From: Bryoerythrophyllum caledonicum | Taxonomy: Eukaryota; Streptophyta; Bryopsida; Pottiales; Pottiaceae | NCBI GenBank assembly: GCA_963971425.1 | Contig: OZ020520.1 | Span: 6,676,553-6,740,552, forward strand | Direction: 5' to 3' | Length of the DNA stretch: 64,000 nt | Shown here: positions 18,312-29,956 of the stretch, in pieces | Position numbering within the stretch: position 1 is the first letter of the stretch | How the letters are laid out: every line of letters begins with the position of its first letter | Translations under genes and position numbers: made by a program | The notes under the pieces: model-generated | Seen by the model: only the letters and a program-made list of their open reading frames with translations | What the model was told of the DNA's origin: nothing | Database searches by the model: none

Positions 18312-21146
18312 ATGTCGTCTTCGGAGGACGACGATGTTCATGTTGACGCTCCCGTGAACCCTGACCTTCCTGAGTTTGATGTTATTCCTCGCCGTCTCTG
18401 GGTTGGGATGACTGTTTCGCTTCACAATGGTTCGGGTGTTCGCGTTGCAGTGGGGTTGGTTCGCAATGTCCGGTCCAGTGCAATTCTAGGTTCCTCTGGT
18501 CCTCTTGGGGATTCGAATGTTGTAGTACAGGTGTCCAGTACTAAATTTATTCTAGAGGAAGCTCCTGATGAGTGGAGGTACTCGTTTAAGTCCTGGCCTA
18601 TTCAACAAGTCTTCTTAAACGGTGTGAGTCTCTTCCATCATTGCCTTAGGGACGTTTACAATGTCTGGTTGGTTGAGCGTAACAGACCTCTAGGTGGGAG
18701 CTCCCGTTCTTATGACAATTCCTCAAGGAATACACGTCCAACAGTGTCCAGGAATGCTGAATTTCTCATGACCCCTGTTTCCATTAACGCAGTTGCGAGC
18801 AATAGTTGTTGCAGTGAGAACTGTGTACAACACTATCTTAGAGATAAAATAAAAGTCCTTCGGATGCGCTTGTACTGTGAGACCATTGTGCAGTTTAGAA
18901 ATCATATCAAACTCGACGTTCATAGACAGTTTCATAGAAACTCTTCGGGTAGGAAGGTTGTGACCCTGGAGGGTGTGGACGTTTGTGCCCATGCTTGGAT
19001 GAAAATCATGGGTGTAAGTTCGAGTACTTTCTATCGGAATGCAAAGGACGCTGCCGCTGGTCATGCGGCTCAATACCATGGGAATACCGGTTTGCGTAAG
19101 CCTAGAGGTCATACGGTTGTGGCTACTGCCGCTCTTGGAGCCATTCTCGATAGACATGCGGACCACATGCCTCACAAGTCCCGTATTCTCCCATCTGGTG
19201 AGAAGGCTGTGGCAAAGGTCCTTCCTGCAAGTTTTAAGTGGAAGGATCAGATACCGCTTCTTGATGATCATCTCGTTGATTGTGGATTGCTGCCAATCTC
19301 AACCTCAAGCTTGAGTAAGATTCGGTGAGTGAGCTTTCCTAAGTCCTATGCCAAGAGAGGTGGAGACAACTTCGCCCGTTGTTCTACGTGTGACAAATAC
19401 CAGGATCAGAAGAAGCTTACTCAACCTGGAACACAAGCATCGGTGCTATGGCAAAAGAAGATGCAGGTTCACATCGATTTTGCCTTCTCACATCGGGACT
19501 TGTACTACTTGAACCGATTTCGATCAAAGTCGTCGCCCCAGGAGGTTCTTACCATCATGCATGATAAGATGGATCACTCAAAGACCGCCTCCCCAGTTTT
19601 TTCACATAAAACAAAGCACTTAGATGGGCTTATGAAGTTGCCTCTTGCAATCATAGGCATGCTTGCCCATGGTCATGTGGACCAACGTTACGCCCATTAC
19701 GGCCTTGATTTATACTTCCATGATGCCAATTACACGGTTGGGTCGTTCGCAAAACTATTGCGTGACTTGGAGGCGCCTCCGAAGTCATCGTCCCGGCAAC
19801 TCTTTCCTGAATCTTGCTCTCATCCATTGTATGCGGCCGTGTTACGGGGTGCAGAGTTGTGTTTGGATCCATTAGGGCAGATTCCTGATATCCCAGTTCC
19901 TGGGAGGCCTTTGCCACCAATATTGAACGTGCAAATGGACAATGCTGTTGGTGATAACAAAAATAGATTTATTTTCTGTTTTTGGTCTCTTCTTGTTGCA
20001 AAACGCATCTTCCGCGAGGTATATGTTAATTTTATGCTAGTTGGTCATACACATGATGATATAGATGCATTATTTGGACGTTGGAGTATGACACTGAGGA
20101 AGGAGAGTTTTCCAACCATTCCTTTGCTCATGAGGTCGTTCATGAAAAATGAGAGTGTTCCCACAATCCCGCATCTCATTCAAGAGGTTCCTGACTTTAA
20201 GAAATTCATTGGGGATATGATTGCAGACGGTGATGAAGCTTTGCAAGGTCATACGAAGGCTCATCAGTTCAAGTTTTATGTGGACTCAAGTGGTTGTCCG
20301 GTAATGAAGTTTAAAATCCTTTGCCATGATGAGGATTGGCTTCCTAAGGGAGGAGAAGGTAGTGGCATCAAATTGAGGAAGGAGGATTGTGAAGGGAGGT
20401 CTTTATGGCCTCGCGGAGAACCTGATGCATTGAAGCCTTCTACGATGCGGCATCTCCATGAAGTGGTGAAGGGACTTTCAGGATTCATCGATCACTGGGA
20501 GCAATCATCGCGGGAGTCTGTTGAAGCCCGTTCGCGTTTGGAGCCGCTATCGTATTATTGGCGCGATGTTAGAGATGCTCTGACACTTCCAATGGATACA
20601 CCGATATCATTGGAAGACGGCTTTTGGCCAACGACGCGAATTGCCCATGCCATTGAAGATGAGTTTTCAGCGGAGGGTGAGGTTCGCGAGGAGTACCGTG
20701 AAGATGAGCATTTTGTTGGCCAGAGACGCGATCGTCCACCTCCTTCTTTTAGAGTTGGCCGTGATCTTTTTGCTGGCTATTTTGTTGCATTGCGGCCTTG
20801 TGATGGGGACGAGCGCCCATTTTGGATTGCTCAAGCGGTTTCAGATTCTAGTTCTAATCCGGATATGCCAAACACCGTGCGTATCCAATTCTACCGCCCT
20901 ATATCGCACGATCGGGATGTTGTGAAGTTCTACAAAGATTGGGATACTGATAGCAACCTTCGTTGGACAATTGAAAAGGGGATAGCCATAACGTGGGAGA
21001 GTACCGATTCAATCATGACAGCATGGAAACCTAGGTCTTCAAAGAGGGATGGAGGTCATGTGCAAGATTCAACTACAAAAATTCCGAAGGGACAAGTAGC
21101 GATTATCAAGGCCTCTTTGGAAGCACTTGCCAGGTCCGAGTCGTAG
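18312..21146 (+). pseudogene. DUF7869-like, transposase-related protein with one TGA
   Basis: Start at ATG 18312 (MSSSEDDDVHVDAP); about 944 codons to TAG 21144-21146. The N-terminal third is unrecognised (WVGMTVSLHNGSGVRVAVGL). The middle has a CSTCDKYQDQ motif (about 19380). The C-terminal half has VHIDFAFS, then ILNVQMDNAVGDNKNRF (about 19925-19970) and NFMLVGHTHDDIDALFGRWS (about 20030-20090). QMDN..GDNKN plus VGHTHxDID is the signature I know from the DUF7869 family, which has an RNase H-like fold and transposase-like acidic residues. One TGA at 19326-19328 splits the frame between SLSKIR and VSFPKSYAK. CGA to TGA would explain it. The same bases look like a donor (G|GTGAGT), but no intron is needed because the frame continues. 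Palindromes flank it on both sides. Confidence 0.7.
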
Positions 21147-21458
21147 TGGACTTAGATCAATGGACTTTCCTTTTGCAAGATTTTGGATTCTCATGCGTAA
21201 TACTTCATGTAGTATGGTTAGATCCATTGGTGCTGAGATTATAGACATTTGTATTTGTTTACACTCTGTATGACTATTATATGTGATGCCAATGATTGCT
21301 ATGAAATATTCTCTCCATTATTTTTGCATATCGGTGATAATTTGCAGTATGTTTTATTTTCTTTTTAAAATAACAATATGATAAATTGCTTCTAATCTTG
21401 AAACCAATAATACCAGTAATTGTCTTCATGGTGAATGATAGAAAGTAAATGTTGAGTC
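21147..21458. other. 3' flank of the DUF7869-like gene
   Basis: AT-rich. I saw no clear polyadenylation signal, RNA or frame. Confidence 0.4.
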
Positions 21459-21800
21459 GCACTTTAGCTCTAGTGGAGCTAAAGTGTGAGTAAATCTTCT
21501 TATTTAGTTCATTGTACTTAGTAATGGTGCGCACTTTAGGTCAAGTGGAGCTAAAGTGTGTGGAATTGCCTTTTTGAGTTCATTGCACCTCTAAGTGATG
21601 GGGACACTTTAGTTCGAAGAGAGGTAGTGTGTATGCAATTTTTTTCCCACTTCTGAGCACCATCATTTGAAACTCGTTATATATTTTTAGCCAATGTGTA
21701 TTCCACAAGGAGAATTGAAATTCTTTTAAATAAAAAAAGGCTCATCAAAATATGTTTAGCTAATTCTCTTACAAGTGGATATTTGTCCGTCATTTAGCTC
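21459..21800. repeat. Second palindrome subfamily, site 3, with dispersed repeat
   Basis: Copies at 21459-21488 (core CTCTAGTGGAG), 21530-21560 (decayed) and 21603-21632 (strongly decayed), 70 bp apart with spacer TTATTTAGTTCATTGTACTTA. Sequence at 21640-21790 continues into the same flank seen at 15530-15690. Confidence 0.75.
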
Positions 21801-22109
21801 ACTTTTAGCTAAATTGGAGCATGGTGTTAATCCGGGTTAATAGGATCGAGTGTGAATATTTAGCTATTCATATTCAATGAACACATGTGGTATAAAAGAA
21901 GTGTCGACTAATGTGTTCTTCTTTTCAATATTATAGTTAGATTCGTAATGCAATGTTATCCGTAGTACTTATTTTTCTAGGGGTTTTTGTAGAAAACATT
22001 ACCTCCCAATTTAATGGAAACTCATATCCCTCCATATTGTAGAAATTAGATGTGCACTTTAGCTCTTATGATCTACATGTGTTAATTTGGGAGTTGCTAA
22101 ATCTCCCAA

Positions 22110-22922
22110 TATAACGAATATGGTGTTTTGAGAGGAAAAAGCTTCACCATGCATATATGGTCTCCAATTTTTAAACAAGTGCAGTCTTTGAGATGTGACA
22201 AGTGCACACAACTAAATTTGGCTATCCTTGATTTTTTTGAGAAGCATTTATGATTAGAGATTGCATCATCTGGAGAATTTCAATCCGGAAGCATGATTGT
22301 CTGACATACTTCAACAATTTCAATGTCTTTAATAAAAGGTATCTCACAACTACACACATTGGTAGATTGTGAATGTTTTTTTTAAATAAATTTTTTGACC
22401 TTGAAATTTGGCATGAATTTTTTTATCATAAAGATCATGTTGTGCCAAAAATTTCATGGTAAATAGACAATTTCTCAACCGTTGGGAGGGTGTCAAAGTT
22501 GGTAGCAATGAAATGGTTTCCCCCATTGTTTCCCACTACACATGTTGGTAGATTGTGGATTTCTTTTTTTTTATTAATCTTTTGGCCTTGAATTTTTATC
22601 ATATGTTATCAACATAAAGAGGTTTCTATTCCAAGAATTTTATGGCAAAAAAAAATAATTCAATCTTTGGAAGGCTGTCAAAGTTGGCAGCAATGAAAAA
22701 ATTTCCACAGCTACCAATGTTGGTAGATTTGAATAAATTTTTTTCGGTGAATCTTTTGGCCTTGAAATTTGGCATGCATGTAATTAACTTAAAGATAATT
22801 CTTTGGTAAAAATTTCGTGGTAAAATACCAATTTTTGAACTCTCAGGAGGCTTTCAGAGTTGGCAGTACTGAAATTTTTCTCACTACGAATTCAAAAACG
22901 ACATTTTGATTGGCACCCCAGA
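22110..22922 (+). mobile_element. Non-autonomous derivative of the Tc1 family
   Basis: The three tandem 3' units occur at about 22351-22540, 22541-22725 and 22726-22922 and end with GACATTTTGATTGGCACCCC, which matches the element terminus. Just upstream, 22110-22130 (ATATAACGAATATGGTGTTT) matches the 5' leader of element B in the corresponding orientation. No transposase remains, so this is an internal-deletion product. The 5' terminus itself is not visible. Confidence 0.7.
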
Positions 22923-23740
22923 GCACTTCATTTCTTAGCCACCACTCAACCACAATAATGTCTATGTGAGGCCATAAAAGCTAACAAAGGCCTACAACAA
23001 AAATGCACTTTAAATACTTTACATACATTCTTCCCTACATTTAACCCTTTAACCCCTAAAGGACAATTTGTTCTTAAGGGGGACAAATTGATTTTGGATG
23101 GGTTCCCAAAAATCCATTTTAAATTATAACTTCTTGAAATTTTTACCGCTTTTAGAAATATGGATTATCTTTGCAATGAGTTGTTTTTTTTTTGGACTTA
23201 TAGAAAAAAAGATATGGTGCTTTAAACATAAAGAGCTTGATTCTTTTGGCAGCTGGGTAGGGTACTGTAGAGATGAATAGTGCTACTATAGAGTTGACAA
23301 TTGTACTTTTTTGAGGCAAGTAGTAGTGAAGGAAATTTCTTGGCTACCTTCATTGATTTTACTTTAAAATACATAGAAATTAAGGATTTTATTTTAAAAA
23401 TATTTTTCTATTATAAAAATATGACATAATGATTCTATTCACCATTTGGATATTTGATCCAACAATTATTTATCTATTTAAAAAATAAAATGGCTTTTCT
23501 AAGTAAAGAGCCACTTTCTATATCACTAGTTGAGGATTGTCATTAAAGACAGACATGGCCTAAATCCGGTGGACCGGACGGCCAAACGAGCGAATGGACC
23601 GATCGGTCCCCAAGAAATAAAGGACCAAGCGGAGAGTAGAAAAACTACCAACTTCAAATTTTCTTTTACAAATTACCAAAAGTAAGAAGGATATGATGAT
23701 ATGGAAAATTACTTCATGACGTGGAAATCCACATGTGCAA
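22923..23740. other. AT-rich, no gene seen
   Basis: Contains short A/T runs and one small frame (23098-23280) with a hydrophobic, Phe-rich translation that I do not believe is coding. Nothing else is recognised. Confidence 0.5.
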
Positions 23741-23822
23741 GGGGGCACGAGTCTCTAGTAGGGGGGGCATGAGCGTCTAGGAGGGGGGGCACAAGCATCT
23801 GAGAGGGGGGGTGGCACGAGCG
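23741..23822. repeat. GGGGGGGCACGAGCGTCT tandem repeat
   Basis: Three to four imperfect units of about 25-30 bp, each a run of G followed by CACGAGCGTCTAG or CATGAGCGTCTAGG. The plus strand is strongly G-rich, so it could form a quadruplex. Confidence 0.8.
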
Positions 23823-24063
23823 CACATCCGCACATATGGATGGCATTCAAGTTTAAAAATTGTTCTTTTACGTTTTAAAAAGTTGTCAAGGGCGGTTAAA
23901 AAATTAGAGATCACTTCAGTGACAAGTGTGTACAATTTCCATTCACTCAATGTAATACTCGTCATTCATGAAGTATAAGATGTGTTGGATAATTGTGAGG
24001 CAAAAAATATGTCATTTGATTTAAAATCAAAGATTTACAAAAATTATAGTGGCCATTGTCCTC

Positions 24064-24702
24064 CTACTCATCCTCATTTACTCCCGCCATGTTGCTAAGT
24101 CGTGCTCCATCATCACAAAGAATGTTTTGCCTTGCCCGTGTTAGAGTTTGCCAAAATGGACCATCCACGTCAATGAGATTACTCAATATTAGCGAGTTTC
24201 TCAATTGTTTCAACGTTTGCAACGTCGCTGGACTTTGCTCATCCAAAAGATAGCGGATTGCATTGTTTCTCCATTGCTCTCTCCACTCTAAAAGATACAT
24301 TTGGATTGCAATCCGACTATCCATGTCTGAATTTCCACAATGATCCGTGATCAACTTCCTCGCTTTGTTCCATACGAGGCCTTGGGGGTGTTGACCAAAC
24401 TGGAATCGATTGTTCTCAGAATCTCAATACCCGTTCAAAGTTTGATAGAAGAAATTCTGCTTGCCTTGGTCACTTAGAGCAGATCCAATGATCTTCCGGC
24501 ACACCCTCACAATCTCTTGGTGGTTGTGCTTCCACCACCCGAGGACGTCTTCCGCTACCCGAGGATGTCCTGTGACACCTAGGATTTTGGGTAGTTTATC
24601 CTTAGGTGAAACTTGAAAGGCCGTCCGCCTCGCCGTCCACCCAATGCCGACCGCCCGACGCTTGCCGTGACGTCCGTAGGGCGTCGCCGACAATTCATCC
24701 AC
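24064..24702 (-). pseudogene. Unknown gene family 1, copy 1 (one TGA)
   Basis: The frame is open from 24702 to 24064 apart from TGA at 24424-24426, where the copy at 40578-41252 has Trp (TGG). Shared segments: copy 1 GWWKHNHQEIVRVCRKIIG and KQNFFYQTLNGY; copy 2 GWKNDHEEIVRLRKKLISG and KQNFFYQVMGGYW. The C-terminal part LLDEQSPATLQTLKQLRNS pairs with LLEEHSPATMKTLKALRNS. The region before GWWKHN is not shared. I recognise no known domain; the Trp/Lys-rich helical look is compatible with a Myb-like or transposon accessory protein, but this is inference. It lies head to head with a hAT 5' end across a GC-rich promoter region. Confidence 0.65.
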
Positions 24703-24850
24703 CCGGCTGACCGCCTTGCGGACGGCTTGTGGCTATCCGCCCTGCCGACTACACGGCGGATGGCGTCCGTCCCGCCTCCGATCTTGCAACGGTCACTAAC
24801 TTTTACGTGGCAAGGATTATTTTCAATTTCTATGGCCCATGTGTATAAAG
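24615..24850. promoter_or_regulatory. GC-rich CCGTCCG tract and TATA box of hAT fragment
   Basis: 24615-24790 is rich in CCGTCCGCC, GCCGACCG and related motifs. TATAAAG at 24844-24850 lies about 200 bp before the hAT reading frame. The same layout occurs at 37791, 47742 and 61522. Confidence 0.6.
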
Positions 24851-25313
24851 AAGACGGTAGGTGACGCCTTGGTTCACTTCTAAACTTTCATTTTCTAAAG
24901 GCTTAGAGCTGCACTTTGCATTCATTGGTTGGTAATTATTGAGTTTGGAAGTTGGAGGTGTCGGAGTTTCCTTAGAAACTGATGACACCTTATTTTTCTC
25001 ATACCGCATATCATATTCATTCATTGGAAGATATTTAACTCATCAAAGTGGCTACAAAGCCTTGGTCTGCTTGGTACTCGAAAATAACAGAAATACTCGG
25101 GAGAAAGACTAATTCCCTTAAATGCAATCTTTGTTCCCGTATTTTTGCAAGAAGGCGAGAACGACAACTTAGTCATCTCGGTTACGAAGAAGTCCCTAGC
25201 AAGCGCAACAGTGGTGTTGTCATCTGCACCAAACTGACACCGCGTATTCATAGTCTTTTCAAAAATTGTGCTGGTCATTATTCTTGACATAACGGAGAGC
25301 TTTTCTGTGAACA
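24844..25313 (+). pseudogene. hAT transposase 5' fragment (BED zinc finger), cut by an LTR
   Basis: Closely matches hAT copy 2 at 61522-61960 in leader and coding sequence. The frame (from 25048) reads SLKCNLCSRIFARRRERQLS, a C-x2-C and downstream His arrangement of a BED finger, then GYEEVPSKRNSGVVICTKL. Its start codon is GTG where copy 2 has ATG. The match runs to 25313, where an LTR (family C) begins. The rest of the gene is not found on the far side, so this is a promoter plus first-domain fragment. Confidence 0.75.
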
Positions 25314-28300
25314 TGTCATAGCCTAGTAGTTCGTTATTCTCAAAATTAACCAAAATGAACCTTAAGCAAGCCCACCTAACCAGATTGTTTCTAAGAATTT
25401 TAAACGTGCATCAAAATCTTTAAATTTTAACAACACTTCACACTTAATACCTCACCACAGCTCGGGGGATGGCTTCCCCGGTACCTTAGTAACGGTAACA
25501 AGTAACCACATGTGTTTCAGTTAAACTCTCTTGAGCGTCAGAGTAGTTTTCCGGTAAGTTTTTACAGTGCTCGGAAAGTCACTACCCTCCGTTCTCGCAG
25601 TCCATAGGCCACAATATCCACAATCTAACCCTACACCTTGAAAGAGTAAAAAGGTCGCAGCCGGTTACCGGTCTTCACAATCAACCGTGAACTTGTCTTG
25701 GTAAACCGGTCACGCAAGCCCCGTTTCCAACTACAACCACACCCAATGAATCAAACCAAGAAAATACAAGACTCACAACAAGTTAGTACTACGCAAATCA
25801 TATGATTAAGACAATCTTCCATGGAGATCGTCGAAAGTTGTCTACTGCAAGGGTAGAAACCCTCGAATTCTCCGGACTCAGGCTTAGCCGAGATCTCTCC
25901 CAATGTACCAAGAGGGGGGATATCACCCCTCCTCCCCACCAATCCAAACACTTCCCACTAAAGGAAGGCTATTATAAATAGCCGTCGGCTTCTCAGATCC
26001 CATTCGGTAAAGCAACTCTTCCCCGTCCTATCGGTGAAGGATCTGGAGTATAGATCCTGGATCTCACTCCACCTATCTAACCTGGATATTCTACACCCTC
26101 GGGATGTCTCTATTCACACTCAATCACATAACAGCCAACAAGTCACAACATTGCACACCTAGCAAAGACTCACTAGGAAGACTCAATCCTCTCCCGGTCT
26201 ACTCACACAAACTCAACAAAGACTCTAGGCACAAGCAATGAAGGCAAGACACAAGCAAATCAATAAAGAGAAAAGTACTTAATACAAGAGCCTAACGCTC
26301 TTTAAGTACACAAAGGCTACTAGCTACCCTCCAAAAATAGATCCCCAAAAGGTGGAAATGGCATCTAGAGCGTGCACTACAGTCAATAGCTACCCTCTAA
26401 AAGTAGATCCACAAAAGGACAAAATGGCATCTTGATCCTAAAATCAAGGATAGCATAGTCACCAGCGGATTACCGGTAGACCGGTAAACCGGAAGACTCT
26501 TGGTCCGGGACCAATGAACCTTTCCCTAACAAAAGTAAGTAGCCGGAAAAACCACTCTAGTGGTAGTGACCGGGTGCGCAATGGGGCCCCATTGACATCA
26601 CTATTCTCACCCTAGTGTTTAAATCTAGCAACTGAAAACAACATTCCACCAACCGGTGGGATAAATCAACAATAACATATAACATATAACAAAGGCTCAA
26701 CCGGAAGACTCTTTCGGTTGATCCATATAGGTATTGTCACTACGGTTGGAAATACCCACATGGTCAAGAGAATCTACCGAGCGGTCGGATGTCTCAACCG
26801 GGAGGTCTATCGGTGGATTGGGAATATCTACCGGGAGATCTAACGGCAGAGTGGGAATATCTACCGGAAGGTTGGGTGTATCTATAGATACAAGCGGACT
26901 CTCCTTGAGATCAATTAGTATAGCCACAAAGGATTCCATCAAAGACTCCAGGGGTGAGGATGGGAGGTCAACTGATTCGTTTCTGGTAGAAGTTACCGGG
27001 AGGTTTCATTTTCTCTCATAGACATTCACGCCCCATTCCTTGGAGGATGGGGAATCCACCTAACTCACCGGTGTTTGAGCAGATGGGTCAACCTCCTCCA
27101 AAGAGGGAGATTTGGCGTAGACCAATTTCCTCTTCTTCCGGGGTAGACTTCGGTCTTGCAACAGTGTGGTGATACTTGGTCGCTTGGCAAGCATCTTCGT
27201 TAACGTCATGATGGTCTCTTGGAACTTAGCTTTCGATTCGTGGATCTCCTTCTGAGCGGCCTGGAGATCCCTCTTCAACTTGGCCACTAGCTCTCGCTTC
27301 TCCCCGGCCGTTGGTAAGATGTCCCGGTTGTCCTCCACTTTGAAGATCTTCTGGAGAACCCTTTGAAGTCCTCTTGCCTCCATTAGTTCTATCTCCATCT
27401 CGTGGATCTCCTGGGTCACTTCCCGGTTGAACTTGGATATGTTCTCGACGAGAGTGAGTTTCTTGGATATCCTGGGTAGTTGTGGTGGTTTTTCCCGCTG
27501 AGACCGGGAGGTCATTCCCTCACTTGGGATTGCTTGAGATGAAGAGGCTTCTCATGGAGTTGCCAATTACACCGACCGTGACTCCGGTTGTCGAGGAGGA
27601 TCCAGGGGAGGATGATCTAAAGGAGACATCTCTTGTCTCCACATCTTCTTCTCATCCGAATCTAAACAATAGAGGTGCTCATACAAATGCAACCTAGGGT
27701 GTTAAGAATGTCTTGGAGCCTCCACCTTGTTGAATTGCCCAAGATTGAGACACAATTGCCTCAACCAACAAAGATCCCTAATTCGAGGAGGATTCTTCAA
27801 AAAATGCTTTGATGTAGGCGGTGGCCAACCGGGATGTGACCCTTTCACGGCAATTGAGATGGAGGATTGGATTTTGAAACTCAACCGCCCTTCTCAACCG
27901 GTGATTCGTGAAGTGATCGCTCTGGTAGCATTCCGATGAACTGTAAAGATGCGATACATGTTCTTCTAATAGCTCTCGGTTGACCTCGGCTATCTACTCA
28001 CTCTCTTGACAAAGAGAGTACACTTCGCGCCATACATCTGTGGTCTAAGACCAGGGATTGGTCCGGTAGGCTTTTCGGGAGGTCCTGGGAGGCTGCAACT
28101 CCAACATCGCACGTCCCCTCTAGAATACCCACGGCTTCTCGTAGAGTCCTCTACAACCCATCCGGATGAGGTCCTCCTCCAACTGTTCACCTTTCGTAGT
28201 CCCCTCCCACTTATTTGGGTCAATCTTTGAAAGAGTTATCGACACCGGTAGAGCCATGTTGTCCGGGGTGGACAAAATCCTCGAAATGCTTGCACTTCCA

Positions 28301-29956
28301 CCAATCTTCCTATCAACTTGTCACAAACTCCGGTCCGTCCCGGAAACACAAATCTACTGGTCAACCAGTAGAGTACTCCAGAATACTTTGCTAGAATATG
28401 TGGATATAGGTGTCTCACATATCTAGCAACACACTAACGACACAAGGTCACTTAAAATCATCACAAGGAGAGAACTTGGGAGACAAAGACTTACAAAGAG
28501 GTTTTCCCGGTTGATCGGGAAGACCGGGAAGAAGATAGAAAATGTGGGCAAGACCTAAAAATGATAGAAGGATGGAAAAAACTTAAAAGAAAGACTTGCC
28601 ACAAGGCTAGGACAATAGAAAACAATTAATATGACATCAACGTAGACTCACATGTATACTAAGTTACAATATGGTCTAGATAGGGTCCACCAGGGGACTT
28701 TTTCTCTAGACCGGGGAGGATATTATCGGGGGTCACCCTAGTAAAAAAAAAGAAGACTTACAAACAAAGAAATTTGCATAAACAAGAGAAATCCAACATA
28801 AAAAAGAATCACCTTTGTTTCCCAACTCCTTGTTGCACCCGCAACCTCCTTACTTTTTGTCTCTTTTGATCTTCTTGCCTTGGCCACAAACCTCCTCTAC
28901 CTCCAAACCCTAGGAATCTCCACTACCACCAAATTCAGGAATCTCCACCAGCTTGTCCAGAAAGGCACCTCCTCTTTAAAACCCTAGTTGCACTACCTCC
29001 TGTTCAAATCTTCTCTCTTCTCTGAAACCCCAACTTGCACCTCCTCTTCTTCTTCCTTGAAACCCCAACTCCAAAAAAATATAGGACTAAACTAGGGAGA
29101 AAGAAAAACTAGGAGAGAGAGGGAGAGAGAAAGAGAGAGAGAGATTAAAAAAATAAAAGGGGGAATTTTTGGAAAGGAGGGGGGGCTAGAAGAGCTGCAG
29201 CTTGGAAGACTCAAGCTGCGGGGAGGTTGGGGAGAAGTAAGGAGTGGAGGTCGGGGGTCGGAGAAGTCAACAGGGTCGGGGGCTGGCTCCCTTCGAACCA
29301 GCTAGCCAAGGCCCGGATCAATGCCCGGGTTGGCGCCGGTGCCTGGATCTGCTCTGACCCAGCCTGGTGGGCCAGTACCCGGCCCCGGTGGGCGGGTACC
29401 CCCCAAGCTAGGAGGGCACAACCCCCCGGCTGGGTTTAATTAATTTATTATTATCATTTTTTAAATTTTTATTTGTGTATTTCTTTTCTTTTCTTTTTTA
29501 TATTCTTTTATCTTTTCTCGTTTCTATATTTTTGTTTCATATAAAACTAAATCCTTACTCTTTCAAATAAGAATTTAATTTTTTTACAACAATTAAAGTA
29601 GAAAGAAAACCTTGTAACTAAACTAAAAAAAACACTACTAAATAGACTATGAATTTGGCGAAGACTTTACTAATTAATTTAGCACTAAGTAGTGATTTGG
29701 AGCTTTGTCCCAGAGACTTTCCCGGACATGCTCTTTTAGGTTTTCCGAGCACGAAAACTAATTAATTTAAGACCTAGTTTTATCACTGCTATAATGCTAA
29801 TTAACAAGTTAAGCTTTTCACTACTTTTGCTATTTGCTATCTAATCTAATTCTATACAATACTAACTACTTTTCTAGTTAATTAAGACTAAAATTTTATT
29901 TCAACTAATTTTTTTGTAGGGGCAATTGTGGGAATCCGTTCCCACATGGTGCCGGA
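25314..29956 (-). mobile_element. Long LTR, family C, copy 1
   Basis: Fossil LTR of about 4.6 kb, minus orientation. Its 3' end (TATGACA) is at 25314. Its 5' end is the palindrome TGTGGGAACGGATTCCCACA at 29956-29937, shared with LTR A. It is homologous along its length to the solo LTR at 43388-46814, which lacks about 1.2 kb present here. Parts: remnants of open frames, one with repeated PVDLP/PVDIP motifs (about 26697-26942) and one coiled-coil-like (about 27060-27515), a polypurine GAGAGAG tract (29105-29150) and a GC-rich stretch (29200-29430). It lacks a target duplication because its 5' end is fused to LTR A. The frames look broken. Old insertion by divergence from copy 2. Confidence 0.75.

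Noticed and set aside
19321-19335. Intron starting at G|GTGAGT in the DUF7869-like gene
   Set aside because: The frame continues as protein-like sequence (KSYAKRGGDNFARCSTC) immediately after, so an intron would remove plausible coding. I keep it as an alternative only.
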